DNA from: Cylindrospermum sp. NIES-4074
Lineage (GTDB): Bacteria; Cyanobacteriota; Cyanobacteriia; Cyanobacteriales; Nostocaceae
DNA length: 64,000 bases
Direction: 5' to 3'
Assembly (NCBI GenBank): GCA_003994795.1
Contig: AP018269.1
Span: forward strand, 6,475,687-6,539,686
The notes beneath the pieces are model-generated. The model was given only the letters and a program-made list of their open reading frames with translations. It did no database searches and was not told the origin of the DNA. The translations under genes and the position numbers were made by a program. This document shows, piece after piece, positions 8,843 to 17,247 of this stretch (position 1 is its first letter; every line of letters begins with the position of its first letter).

Positions 8843-10303
8843 TTAACTATTTTCTATTCCCTTTCCTACTAACTCAAGTTGTTGGACGGATGAAGATGTG
8901 GACTGGGCTAATAATTTCAACCCAAATTTAGGCTGTAAGATAGTGGCTTCTAACTGTGAGGCAATCTCTTGATCAGGACTCAGAGTTAATGAAAACCTTT
9001 GCAAAATCATCGACAGCATCAACTGAACTTGTGTTGTCCCAAACCTGGCACCAACACATCCTCTCGCACCCATACCAAAGGGAATGTAGGCATATCGAGG
9101 ACGAGCTTGTTCCTGTTCTGGGAGAAAACGATCAGGATCGAAATTGTCGGGATTTGGCCAGATAGTTGGGTCTTTGTGAATAACACAAATAGGAATACAG
9201 AAAGTTGCTCCTGTGGGAATTGTGTAATCACCAATAGGTATGTCTGATTCCACCAACCGCATGGTCACAGGGTTGGGTGTGTACAAACGCAGAGATTCCT
9301 TAATGACTCGATTTAAATATTCAAGCCTTGGCAGATCCTCTAATTCTGGCAACCTTCCGGCCAATACGCGCTCGACTTCCGAACGCGCTAAAGCTTGAAT
9401 TTCTGGGTGTGTAGCTAGTAAATAACAAGCCCAAGTCAGAGATGAACCAGCGGGATCGAAGCCACCAAACAAAAAAGATACAACAGCCGCACGAGCTTCT
9501 GCATCAGTGAAAACCTGACCCCCACTATCATTGCGTTCATTTAAAACTAAAGATAATAGGTCATTGCTTTGACGAAGTCCACCTGCTTGCTTTCTTTGTG
9601 TGATTAGTTCTCCAGCGCATTCGTGCAACCGAGAAACATCTCGATTCCATTGGTGATAATTGACATCCCAAACCGGGGGAACAACTTCTTCTAATCTTTG
9701 CTGAGAATTTACCAAGACATTCTTGAACAAAGTCCGAATTTCTTGCCCCAACGATGTATTGCCAAACTCTTGACCAAATGAACAACTGCCCACAATGTTC
9801 AGAGTCAAGCCGCTAAACTCTTCTTTGACATCAATAGCATCCTTTCTCTGTGACCAGCTATCTAGCATTTTCACAGTCTGCTCGTGGCTAACAGAACATA
9901 AATTTTGCAGAGAGGAGCCAATTAATAGGTGAAAAAAATTAGACCGGGTTGTGATTAATTCAGGTGGTTTTTGGAAGGTGATACTCTCTTTTCCCATCCA
10001 TCCCAAGAGTTTTTTGGCAGCATCTGGTCTGGCAGATAAATTATTGGTGACTTCACCGAGAATCTCAATATCACTGACGGAAACTCCTAATTCTAATGGA
10101 CCTAACCAAAATTTCACGATGGAGCCATATTGCTTATGTAGTGCCGGCAGGTAGTTCTGAAATCCACCTGCTTGCTGTAAGTCAGGTAAATTTCCCAATA
10201 ATGGGTTAGCAGGTGGGCCGGGTATAATGTCACCCAACTTTCGCAAAGTAGCTAAGTCATTAAGTCCAATCAAGCTCAAAAAATTCCCTAAAATTTTGTT
10301 CAT
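8843..10303 (-). CDS. cytochrome P450 (copy A, full length)
   Basis: 486 residues. It has the same landmarks as the other copy: FGMGARGCVG heme loop, ESLRLYTPNPVTMR ExxR helix, PGPPANPLLGN hinge, and FGGFDPAGSSLTW I-helix with Pro in place of the usual Thr. The N-terminal two thirds differ from copy B at many positions (for example MNKILGNFLSLIGLND against MDEILGNVLRLVGLNN), but the last third is almost identical even at synonymous sites. The C-terminus runs on to VQQLELVGKGIENS, past the point where copy B stops. Immediately upstream (10353-10393) lie the last codons of a vanished cyclase gene. The electron donor and substrate are unknown. Confidence 0.92.
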   Translation of the reverse strand: MNKILGNFLSLIGLNDLATLRKLGDIIPGPPANPLLGNLPDLQQAGGFQNYLPALHKQYGSIVKFWLGPLELGVSVSDIEILGEVTNNLSARPDAAKKLLGWMGKESITFQKPPELITTRSNFFHLLIGSSLQNLCSVSHEQTVKMLDSWSQRKDAIDVKEEFSGLTLNIVGSCSFGQEFGNTSLGQEIRTLFKNVLVNSQQRLEEVVPPVWDVNYHQWNRDVSRLHECAGELITQRKQAGGLRQSNDLLSLVLNERNDSGGQVFTDAEARAAVVSFLFGGFDPAGSSLTWACYLLATHPEIQALARSEVERVLAGRLPELEDLPRLEYLNRVIKESLRLYTPNPVTMRLVESDIPIGDYTIPTGATFCIPICVIHKDPTIWPNPDNFDPDRFLPEQEQARPRYAYIPFGMGARGCVGARFGTTQVQLMLSMILQRFSLTLSPDQEIASQLEATILQPKFGLKLLAQSTSSSVQQLELVGKGIENS

Positions 10304-10352
10304 TTATTACAACTGTGTAAATATCTTAGTTCTTGGAGTATTTTATCACAAT

Positions 10353-10393
10353 TTAGCCTAACGTAAGTTTGGTTTTTGCCAAATCATCGACCA
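10353..10393 (-). pseudogene. 3' remnant of a second cyclase gene
   Basis: On the minus strand these bases encode VDDLAKTKLTLG followed by TAA, matching the last residues of the intact cyclase (ADDLAKTRLRSG, stop). The 49-nt spacer to the P450 ATG also matches the spacer after the intact cyclase (shared GTGTAAATAT and GGAGTATTTT words). Similarity ends abruptly near 10393. This is the scar of a duplicated cyclase-P450 unit whose first cyclase was deleted. Confidence 0.8.
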
Positions 10394-10492
10394 TTACTGA
10401 AAACATTTGTATAGGCAGGCAAGAGGCGAAAAATATAGGAAATTAATGTTTACCACCAGGTTTTTAGCAAACTTTTTTCCTCCTTTTAACTT

Positions 10493-12067
10493 TTAAAGTG
10501 TACTAGCATTCATACTTAAAGGTTTCTCCAATGAAAATTGAGTTTCAAAGTATGCCAATAACGGTTTGATATGTACTTCCTCCAACCACTCACTAATTAA
10601 GTCTTCAATTACATGATGCTCATTTATCAGGTGATTGTAACTCCAACGACGAATAATGGGATGAATTGTTGTACTGAGAGCCGCACGATCGCTATCATCT
10701 TTATGGACACGCTCAAAATCAAAAGGATCAGCAATTGATTGCAGGAGATGGAAGCCAAATTCTAAGGTGACTGTGTAGTAACAATCGTGCTGGACAAATT
10801 TACTGTCTTGGATATAATCTACTGGAACTTCTTCATAGTATCGAGCCTCTTTGTCTGCAATAATAATTAAGTCGCAAATAACTCCGTTTTGCAGCCATAA
10901 ACTAGAGCTTATATTCACTCTTTGCAAAATAGCATCTGTTAACGCTTTTGGCGTTGCTGCCATCTGTTGACTTATCCACGGCTGATTGTGATACTTAAGT
11001 TCAAAGATACGGTGCATTGCTTGGATATTGTACCGAAAGCCGTGGACAAAACCAGACTGTTTCTTCTGATAATCTCGGCTGTGCATCAGATTTCCCGCAA
11101 AATATAAATCTTTTATTTGGGAAGATTCCCAGGAACTTGTTAGCACCGGAAATCGATTATTTATTGTCAATTCTGGTTGACATGATTCATCAAAAATAGA
11201 AACATCAAAAGTAAATCCTGTACACAAAATTACCCGATCATAAATAAGATATTCTTGTTCTGAGTGAGCATGAGTGTAAGTGAATAGAACCCCAAATTTC
11301 CCATCTTTATGTTCTATTTTATCAATGGTCGCATCCAGAATTGCATTCTGAGATTTGAGTTGGTATGTATCTAAAATATTATTATTAACAGCTCGCAGAT
11401 TTCCAACATATTTAGTCTTCCACGCCATTGATATCGGATGGGGACTGGCTAAATGAATCATGGATGTGGTTTCCAATAGATTATTAGCAGTTTCAAATCC
11501 GGAATTACCTTTACCAATAATCAAGACTCTTTGATTTATAAACTCTGCGGGGTTGATGGAGACATCCGTATATTTTTCTGCTAATTCGATGCCGGGTATT
11601 GGTGGGATGTAAAGTTGAGAAAGACCGGTGGCAATTATCAGACGCTTTCCCCAATAAACACTACCTGATTTATCTCTAACTTCAAATTTATTCGACTTAT
11701 AAATTTTGCAAACTTGGGCACTATATTTAATTTTGATATCAAAATGCGTAGCAAAATCTCTAAGATACTTTACAAAATTATCTGCATGGGGAAAATAGCT
11801 GTGGCTATAATCTTTAAAAGCCATTTCAGAGCAGTCATTCAATAAAGAATGCCAATCCCACCGGAGATTTATTTCTAGATTACTATAACCTGTATAAACT
11901 TTATTAATTGAAATCAACTGGCGGTGTCGAGGAAACTTTTGGAAGAACATTCCCGGAGTTTCATCTGCTTCCAAAATTAAGTAATTTCGATTGGCTTTTT
12001 CGAGAAAGTAACCTAATTGCAATCCAGCCGGGCCAGCACCAATAATCAAATATTCAAATTCAGACAT
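10493..12067 (-). CDS. FAD-dependent monooxygenase-like oxidoreductase
   Basis: 524 residues. The N-terminal dinucleotide-binding motif YLIIGAGPAG (FAD, residues ~7-16) is followed near residue 186 by a second, NAD(P)H-type motif VLIIGKGNSGFETANNL. FAEEDVxFG-like boundaries are not obvious, but RLIIATG and RVILCTGFTFD are the usual FAD-domain ends. This two-Rossmann layout is that of flavin-containing monooxygenases and FOXRED2-like proteins. A ~150-residue C-terminal domain beyond the flavin core contains IHPIIRRWSYNHLINEHHVIEDL, outside the usual FMO fold. The gene starts 26 bp after the heme-oxygenase-like gene ends, so they form a two-gene operon. Substrate unknown. It is followed on the same strand by P450 copy A, with a 190-bp spacer. 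Confidence 0.82.
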   Translation of the reverse strand: MSEFEYLIIGAGPAGLQLGYFLEKANRNYLILEADETPGMFFQKFPRHRQLISINKVYTGYSNLEINLRWDWHSLLNDCSEMAFKDYSHSYFPHADNFVKYLRDFATHFDIKIKYSAQVCKIYKSNKFEVRDKSGSVYWGKRLIIATGLSQLYIPPIPGIELAEKYTDVSINPAEFINQRVLIIGKGNSGFETANNLLETTSMIHLASPHPISMAWKTKYVGNLRAVNNNILDTYQLKSQNAILDATIDKIEHKDGKFGVLFTYTHAHSEQEYLIYDRVILCTGFTFDVSIFDESCQPELTINNRFPVLTSSWESSQIKDLYFAGNLMHSRDYQKKQSGFVHGFRYNIQAMHRIFELKYHNQPWISQQMAATPKALTDAILQRVNISSSLWLQNGVICDLIIIADKEARYYEEVPVDYIQDSKFVQHDCYYTVTLEFGFHLLQSIADPFDFERVHKDDSDRAALSTTIHPIIRRWSYNHLINEHHVIEDLISEWLEEVHIKPLLAYFETQFSLEKPLSMNASTL

Positions 12068-12093
12068 AGCTGTTATAACACCAGGAATAATTA

Positions 12094-12792
12094 TTACTTT
12101 ATTTGGCGGGATAAGGCAAATTCTAACATTTCTTCCGTTGCTTCTGTAAAAGCTTTAAATACAGCCTTTACTAACTCCAAACTTTCTTGTGTTTGCTGTT
12201 GATTTAACTCCAGTGTTTCTAGAAATGGCTCGATGTTAAATTCACCTCTAGTGTGACCAGTTTCTACAGCAAAATGATGTTCTCCAAAATAGTGGTATTG
12301 CTTTTGGGTAATTTGTTGAAGTTCTTTGGCAACTTGCGCCGTTCGAGATAAAATTACATTCCCTGTTGCTTCAATGGCTTCCACAATAACTAGTTTCTGA
12401 ATTGGCTCAACTTGAGAGATACATATTGCAATCAGTGTATTACAACAAGCGCGTGTTTTCTTAGTTTCTTCTCCCCACATAAATCTCAAAGAATCGCTGA
12501 ATTTTTGTGAAGGGTCAAGGTTCAGTGTTACCAAATCTTCAAGAAACCACATCCAGTGATTTTCATCTTCATATGTGTGCTGGTTAACAATTTTTTGAAT
12601 TTCATTTTTGGCTGGTTCTTCTCGCAGAATATATTTGTTTAAATCTCCAAAATTCATAGCAAAAGGAGCAACGCAGGGAGCAAATGCTAGACGTTGACTA
12701 GGGTCTATAGTTTTGTCTTCTAGAAACTTCATCAACGGAACCTGAGCAAATTCTTGCTGTTTAATGTCAATAAATTCAAGGATTTTTTTCAT
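12094..12792 (-). CDS. heme-oxygenase-like (HDO/TenA-type) protein, possible non-heme diiron enzyme
   Basis: 232 residues, all-helical. Candidate metal-binding positions are seen in HTYEDENHWMWFLEDL (about residues 70-85) and YFGEHHFAVETGHTRGEF (about 165-182), a spacing of acidic residues and histidines typical of the heme-oxygenase-like diiron oxidase/oxygenase superfamily. Members carry out N-oxygenation, C-C cleavage or desaturation of small molecules, but some relatives are not enzymes. The gene is first in an operon with the flavin monooxygenase-like gene (26-bp gap). Upstream, decayed group II intron sequence runs to within about 35 bp of the start, so the promoter may be young. The superfamily call is fairly firm; the exact reaction is unknown. 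Confidence 0.65.
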   Translation of the reverse strand: MKKILEFIDIKQQEFAQVPLMKFLEDKTIDPSQRLAFAPCVAPFAMNFGDLNKYILREEPAKNEIQKIVNQHTYEDENHWMWFLEDLVTLNLDPSQKFSDSLRFMWGEETKKTRACCNTLIAICISQVEPIQKLVIVEAIEATGNVILSRTAQVAKELQQITQKQYHYFGEHHFAVETGHTRGEFNIEPFLETLELNQQQTQESLELVKAVFKAFTEATEEMLEFALSRQIK

Positions 12793-12824
12793 TGCTATGC
12801 ACTGAATAATTTTTAGATAATTGA

Positions 12825-13110
12825 GTATTTCGATTTAGGGATGATATGATCTATTTCCAGTGAATCTCCACGAAACTCGGCTTTGAATATGCGTTTTTGC
12901 AACTTGAATACAACTTTCTCTAGCTTTCACCACGGAAGTTGGTTCCATTCCACTATTGGGTAAACCCGTGTTTTAGACATCGGGATTCCACATTCGGCTT
13001 GCAGTTACAGCCTTTTATCCCCGCTTTGAGCGTTGATGGTCAGTCGCGTACCCAGGGGATATGCTGTCATCTGTCTCAAGGCTTAATTCTAAAAGTTATT
13101 TCACACCAAA
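12825..13110 (-). pseudogene. decayed group II intron-encoded protein (HNH endonuclease end)
   Basis: On the minus strand one frame reads KLQKRIFKAEFRGDSLEID, then HIIPKSK (about 12828-12903). This is the HNH endonuclease start found at the C-terminus of group II intron reverse transcriptases (LEIDHIIPKSK). Upstream pieces in other frames (GTRL near 13050; WNPDV, then a stop; TRV) match the order of the preceding X-domain region but are split by frameshifts and stops. The zinc-binding cysteines and the remainder of the HNH domain are gone. Only a fossil remains, ending just before the heme-oxygenase-like gene. Confidence 0.6.
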
Positions 13111-13435
13111 CAATAGTTTTAATTATGATCAATTGCAATAAGTAATTTATAAAACTTTACGCATGGAATTGATTTTTACTCAGTAAATCCTATTAAGCAA
13201 ATATCGCAAAATTATAAATTTTAGATAAATAAATATCCATTTTCAAGAGTAAAAATTACAAATAGATATGACAAAATTGACCGTCGCCTATTAAGCTGTT
13301 TATCATTTTTCTGTGAAGAATATTTAACCGCCGAAAGAGAGGTCACAACTTGCTATTGCTAGAGTTGTCTGTGTAATTATCAGAGCTTAATCAACTCTTT
13401 ATGCAAATTAAATTCCTGAAAAAAGGTTGTGGTAG

Positions 13436-13600
13436 TTATTTTGTATTGCTAAATGGATGCCTAAGCCAATCTATATCTTTTACCTTTTCCCAGTATTCTG
13501 CTCTGAATTTTTGAACTCTTAGAGTTGCGGCTTTCACATCCATTCCATTTTCTTTTTTTGTAAATTTATGCTTTACAAAAAAATGCAATAGAAGAGATGG
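13436..13600 (-). pseudogene. possible IS630-type transposase fragment
   Basis: A minus-strand frame of about 50 codons reads HFFVKHKFTKKENGMDVKAA, then TLRVQKFRAEYWEKVKDID, and ends at a TAA at 13436-13438. The part 'VQKFRAEYWEKVKDID' resembles the stretch just before the first catalytic Asp block of IS630/Tc1-like DDE transposases. There is no start, no DDE triad and no flanking repeat was found. The remainder of the 12793-13726 spacer is AT-rich and holds no gene. Confidence 0.3.
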
Positions 13601-13726
13601 TGCAACGGTGAGGGGGTCACAAGGGGACTAAAGTGATTGCTGTATAAGTTTTATAGTCCTCAAACCTTTTTGATAAAATGTCTGCTGATTGGAAATAGAA
13701 CTTAATAGCTAAATTCTTCAATTGCG

Positions 13727-14470
13727 TTACTTTAGTCGCTGACGAAGAGCATTAATGAAAGTAGAAACTTCCCTTTCTCCTGTTTTATCTTGGCCTGTTA
13801 CACGCATTTTCAAAACAGCTTCAGCAGTGCCTAATGCTTCTCTTATTTTGCCACGTTGATATTGGAAAATAGCAATATTATAAAGTGTATCAGCGTCAGC
13901 TTTAATATTTGATGTTGATTGTGTTAGGCCTGATATATTATTAGGAGTTGTCTTCTCAGACCCAAGGCTTTGAATCCGATTAGCGCTAATTAATTTAATT
14001 TGTCTTCCGATTTCTAAAGCTTGCTCGTACTTTCCTTGATTTGCATAGACAAATCCAACACTGACAAGAATCTCACTTTCTATAATAGGTTTAATATCAG
14101 CAGAAATATTTGCTTTTTTAAGTGTCGTCAGAGCTAGTTGCAAATATTCCATTGCTTGGGGATATTTCTCCTGTTTGTCATACACCATACCTATAAAGTT
14201 CAAGGTCGATATTTCCTTTAGAGAATCGCCCATTTGACGACGAAGTTTTAATTCTTTCTGTAATGTAAATAATGCTTGTTGAGTTTGATTTCTTTCATAA
14301 TATTTATTTGCTAATTCTCGAAGTTTATCTGCTTCTGTTTGGCGAGTTTGTTGTCTTTGTGCTTGTGCTTGACTAAAATTATTGGAATTAAGCCATATTA
14401 CATCTGTCAAATTTAAAATCGTCGCCATCAGTACAGAGCTTAATATTTTAGTTGCGTAATATTTTTTCAT
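13727..14470 (-). CDS. secreted TPR-repeat protein
   Basis: 247 residues. A lysine-containing N-terminus and a hydrophobic stretch (ILSSVLMATILNL) followed by AQAQ suggest a signal peptide cleaved near residue 38. Residues ~45-245 form TPR-like helix pairs: YYERNQTQQALFTLQKELKL, IGMVYDKQEKYPQAMEYLQL, VGFVYANQGKYEQALEIGRQ and NIAIFQYQRGKIREALGTAE. TPRs are protein-binding scaffolds; no partner is indicated by the neighbours. It stands alone on the minus strand between two gene-free, repeat-rich regions. Confidence 0.75.
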   Translation of the reverse strand: MKKYYATKILSSVLMATILNLTDVIWLNSNNFSQAQAQRQQTRQTEADKLRELANKYYERNQTQQALFTLQKELKLRRQMGDSLKEISTLNFIGMVYDKQEKYPQAMEYLQLALTTLKKANISADIKPIIESEILVSVGFVYANQGKYEQALEIGRQIKLISANRIQSLGSEKTTPNNISGLTQSTSNIKADADTLYNIAIFQYQRGKIREALGTAEAVLKMRVTGQDKTGEREVSTFINALRQRLK

Positions 14471-14923
14471 CAGATTAATATTAAATACTCGACTTGCTTT
14501 TGTTCTTTCATTCCTCTGTCAATTGCTTGAGTAACTTGATTTCTCAGGTCGTGCCTCTAAAGAGTTGACTAGAAGTGTTGATTTTCTCGTTCTTACCTTA
14601 GCATAATATTTGGTAAGGAGAAATAACACAAGATATCGCACTATAGATCGCCTCATAAAGGGTGCTTCCTCTCCATGTCTACGCCCCACCGTAACTCATC
14701 GCTATTCTTGGTCAAAGACAACAGAAAAAACCGAAGCATTGCGATCGCCTACGCCCCACCATAGCCCATCGCTCTTTCGTGCCTGTCAAGGTTTACCCAT
14801 AGGCGAGATAAATAGCGCAAGAGCGGTGAGGGGTAGGTACGGTTGGAGCGGTTGAGGGAGCGATACCTGGGACATAGAAATGAAGAAATGAAGAGCGATG
14901 GCTCTGACGGCGCCGGAGGCGAT
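14471..14923. other. gene-free, repeat-rich spacer
   Basis: No gene is supported here. The word CTACGCCCCACC occurs at about 14680 and again at about 14750, each followed by a similar ATCGCT-containing stretch, so there is a diverged local duplication. HIP1 is present at 14740-14747. Short open frames on both strands are products of GC-rich repeats. Confidence 0.5.
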
Positions 14924-15020
14924 GGTGCGTATGTTGCCAAGGCTTGCTGTATCCAGCAAGCCTTCACCGTGCCTTTGGCACGGTGCAACCATCCTTTTAG
15001 GATGGTTGGGCAACAGCACC
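14924..15020. repeat. three abutting perfect hairpins closed by an outer stem (junction element)
   Basis: Three perfect hairpins follow each other without a spacer base: AAGGCTTGCTG/CAGCAAGCCTT (14939-14949/14954-14964), CACCGTGCC/GGCACGGTG (14965-14973/14977-14985), and CAACCATCCT/AGGATGGTTG (14986-14995/14999-15008). The outer arms GTTGCC (14933-14938) and GGCAAC (15009-15014) pair and close the junction, and GGTGC/GCACC (14924-14928/15016-15020) extends that stem past a small internal loop. The element lies downstream of cyanophycin synthetase 2. It could be a repeat family member, a terminator cluster or a structured RNA. Confidence 0.75.
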
Positions 15021-15148
15021 CGCGTAGCGATCGCTCGTTTAGGGGGTTACTTAGAACATCGACATAAAACCCCTATGTCTAAATTTCCTTTTACTTAATT
15101 ACCTCTTGCCTCTTACCTCATTATCTCATTACCTCTTGCCTTATTGCT

Positions 15149-17059
15149 TCACAAAATTGTGCCAATTTCCTTCAAGTAAACTCGTGTAAATGGTTCTTCT
15201 TCTCCCAGGCTGTAATCTTCAATCAAGCCTTTGCTTCTAATAGAAATGTCGTTTCCTTTTCTAATTACCACGGTAGACCCATCAAAGACATCCCTCATCA
15301 GTGTCATCTCCGTTTCACTAGGATTATCCAGCACTACCATATTGCTACCCTGGTAAAACATCCCCTCTTCTTCTAGGATATGTCCTGTGTATTCGGCAAT
15401 CAGCAAATCTAGTTTGGGATGACGCAGCAAAATTTGCACGTTGCTGTTGTAATCTTTGTTCAATACTTTTGCTGACCGATTTACAAAAACCCCTTCACGA
15501 CAAACAGCTCCAATTGTCCATTCAGGGTGTTGTAAAAGAATATGGTCTATGGTTGCTTGCAGTTCTGGAACTGAGATTTTATTAAAGGTAATTATCGGTA
15601 TTCTAGCGTCTTTACCTGACTCAAAAAAGGTTTCCAAAATATGAGCAGGTACATCAACACTCTCACCAACCGCTGGGTTAAAATGCATCAAAATACCCGG
15701 TGCAGAGTTGATTTCTAAGATGGCAAAATTACCAGATTTCCAAGATTCTGAGAGACTTTTGGTAATGACATCAATACCGATACAAGTTAGCCGGAAATGT
15801 TGGGCAATGTCTTGTGCCAAGATAATGTTGTCATGGTGAACTCCTGGCGTAGCATCAATACTCATGCCACCAGCAGACAGATTAGCAACTTTGCGAAGCT
15901 GAACAATGCGGTCTTTGTTAATGACGCTGTTTAATGACAAACCTTTTTCTTCTAGGCACAGTTCCATCGCTTCATCAATTTGAATCTTGCTCATTGGCGA
16001 GGTGGGTGAATCCAAACGTGCAGGTTTGCGATTTTCTCGCCTAATTAACTCATCAATTGTTGAATATCCATCACCCACAATCGATGCTGGACGGCGTTCT
16101 GTGGCGGCGACAAATTTGCCATTCACGCACAATAAGCGAAAATCTGCTCCTGATATACTGTTTTCAACAATTATGCGTATTGGCTGATCTTCTGGGATTG
16201 CAGCAACTGCCCGATTATACGCAGATACCAGTTCCTTGGCATCTTGCACATCAGCTGTCACACCAATTCCTTTATGACCTACCACAGGCTTAATTGCTAC
16301 TGGGTAGCCAATGTCTCTGGCTACGGCTAAGGCTTCCTTTTCAGAAATGACAATATCACCCTCAGGAACAGGGAAACCCAAAGCTTTTAAAAATGCTTTG
16401 CAATCATCCTTGCGGGTGGTGAATTCTGAATCTAGATGGCTATCACTGTCAAAAGTGGTAGCTACTCCCCGAACCAGTTTTTTGCCGTGGCCATATTGCA
16501 TCAGTCCTTCTTCCCATAAATAAAAGGCGGGAATACCTTTTTCATAGGCGGTTCGCAATAGGGCGTAAACTGTGGGGCCACCGTAGACAGATATCCGGTA
16601 TCTGTTCTGAAGTCTTACTAGCTGGTCGTCAAAGAGGAAATCTTCGTCTTGAGTAATAGCTTCAAACCAATCCCACACAAAGTAAACTACTGCTCTAGTT
16701 GTGCGTTCGTGTAGGGATTGGACGCTAATCCGCACAAAGTCATCATATGGCTTGACACTCCAACGGTTGAGGTGCAAACCCATGTCTAGCTTTCCTACTT
16801 CTGAGACAACGCGAGCAAATAAATGAGCATGGGAGGGGTATGTTTGCTTGCCCAAGTGCGGATAGCGATCGCTAATTATCGAGACGTAATCCTCAATGGC
16901 TAGTGGCGATCGATATTCAGTTAGAGAAAAATCAAACACTAGCGCCCCTGTATCTAAATAGGGGTTCGGGCCAATGTAATGCTTAAAGTCAAAAATATCG
17001 AAGACATCAGTTTTTCTAGCATTGATGCGGATTACATCGGTGATTTGTTCTTGAACCAT
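15149..17059 (-). CDS. cphA2: cyanophycin synthetase 2 (short form)
   Basis: 636 residues. The N-terminal ~200 residues are CphA-like. An ATP-grasp domain spans about 215-480, with VVGHKGIGVTADVQDAKELV (nucleotide loop) and AILEINSAPGILMHFNP (metal and ATP residues). Classical CphA1 is about 900 residues and ends in a Mur-ligase-type ATPase domain. Here the protein stops after ~150 further residues without that module's GxxGKT loop, as described for CphA2 of N2-fixing cyanobacteria, which repolymerises beta-aspartyl-arginine dipeptides. Cyanophycinase, which produces those dipeptides, is encoded 1.2 kb away on the opposite strand. Product: multi-L-arginyl-poly-L-aspartate, a cytosolic nitrogen store. 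The CphA2 call rests on length and missing domain. Confidence 0.85.
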   Translation of the reverse strand: MVQEQITDVIRINARKTDVFDIFDFKHYIGPNPYLDTGALVFDFSLTEYRSPLAIEDYVSIISDRYPHLGKQTYPSHAHLFARVVSEVGKLDMGLHLNRWSVKPYDDFVRISVQSLHERTTRAVVYFVWDWFEAITQDEDFLFDDQLVRLQNRYRISVYGGPTVYALLRTAYEKGIPAFYLWEEGLMQYGHGKKLVRGVATTFDSDSHLDSEFTTRKDDCKAFLKALGFPVPEGDIVISEKEALAVARDIGYPVAIKPVVGHKGIGVTADVQDAKELVSAYNRAVAAIPEDQPIRIIVENSISGADFRLLCVNGKFVAATERRPASIVGDGYSTIDELIRRENRKPARLDSPTSPMSKIQIDEAMELCLEEKGLSLNSVINKDRIVQLRKVANLSAGGMSIDATPGVHHDNIILAQDIAQHFRLTCIGIDVITKSLSESWKSGNFAILEINSAPGILMHFNPAVGESVDVPAHILETFFESGKDARIPIITFNKISVPELQATIDHILLQHPEWTIGAVCREGVFVNRSAKVLNKDYNSNVQILLRHPKLDLLIAEYTGHILEEEGMFYQGSNMVVLDNPSETEMTLMRDVFDGSTVVIRKGNDISIRSKGLIEDYSLGEEEPFTRVYLKEIGTIL

Positions 17060-17247
17060 TGATCATAAACCTTTGCTTAGACACCCTGAAATCTAGACTC
17101 TGAGTTATACTTACTCAGACTTATACATTGTCAATTGATTTACGTTATTACAGAGCCTTGGCTTTAGGATAAACATCTTGTTCAGCAAGTTCAGCTATCC
17201 CAGGGCATAATTTTGACGTAATTGCTGCCTAATTATTCAATTAGCAA

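Noticed and set aside
12939-13145. 68-residue plus-strand open frame
   Set aside because: It runs antisense to the decayed group II intron protein, which explains the bases better.
14924-15020. tRNA or tRNA-like gene
   Set aside because: The cloverleaf shape is tempting, but there are three tight 3-4-nt loops, no D- or T-loop consensus, no 7-nt anticodon loop and no CCA end.
14610-15098. Several 66-81-residue frames on both strands
   Set aside because: All lie in the GC-rich repeat and hairpin region, overlap each other and lack start signals.
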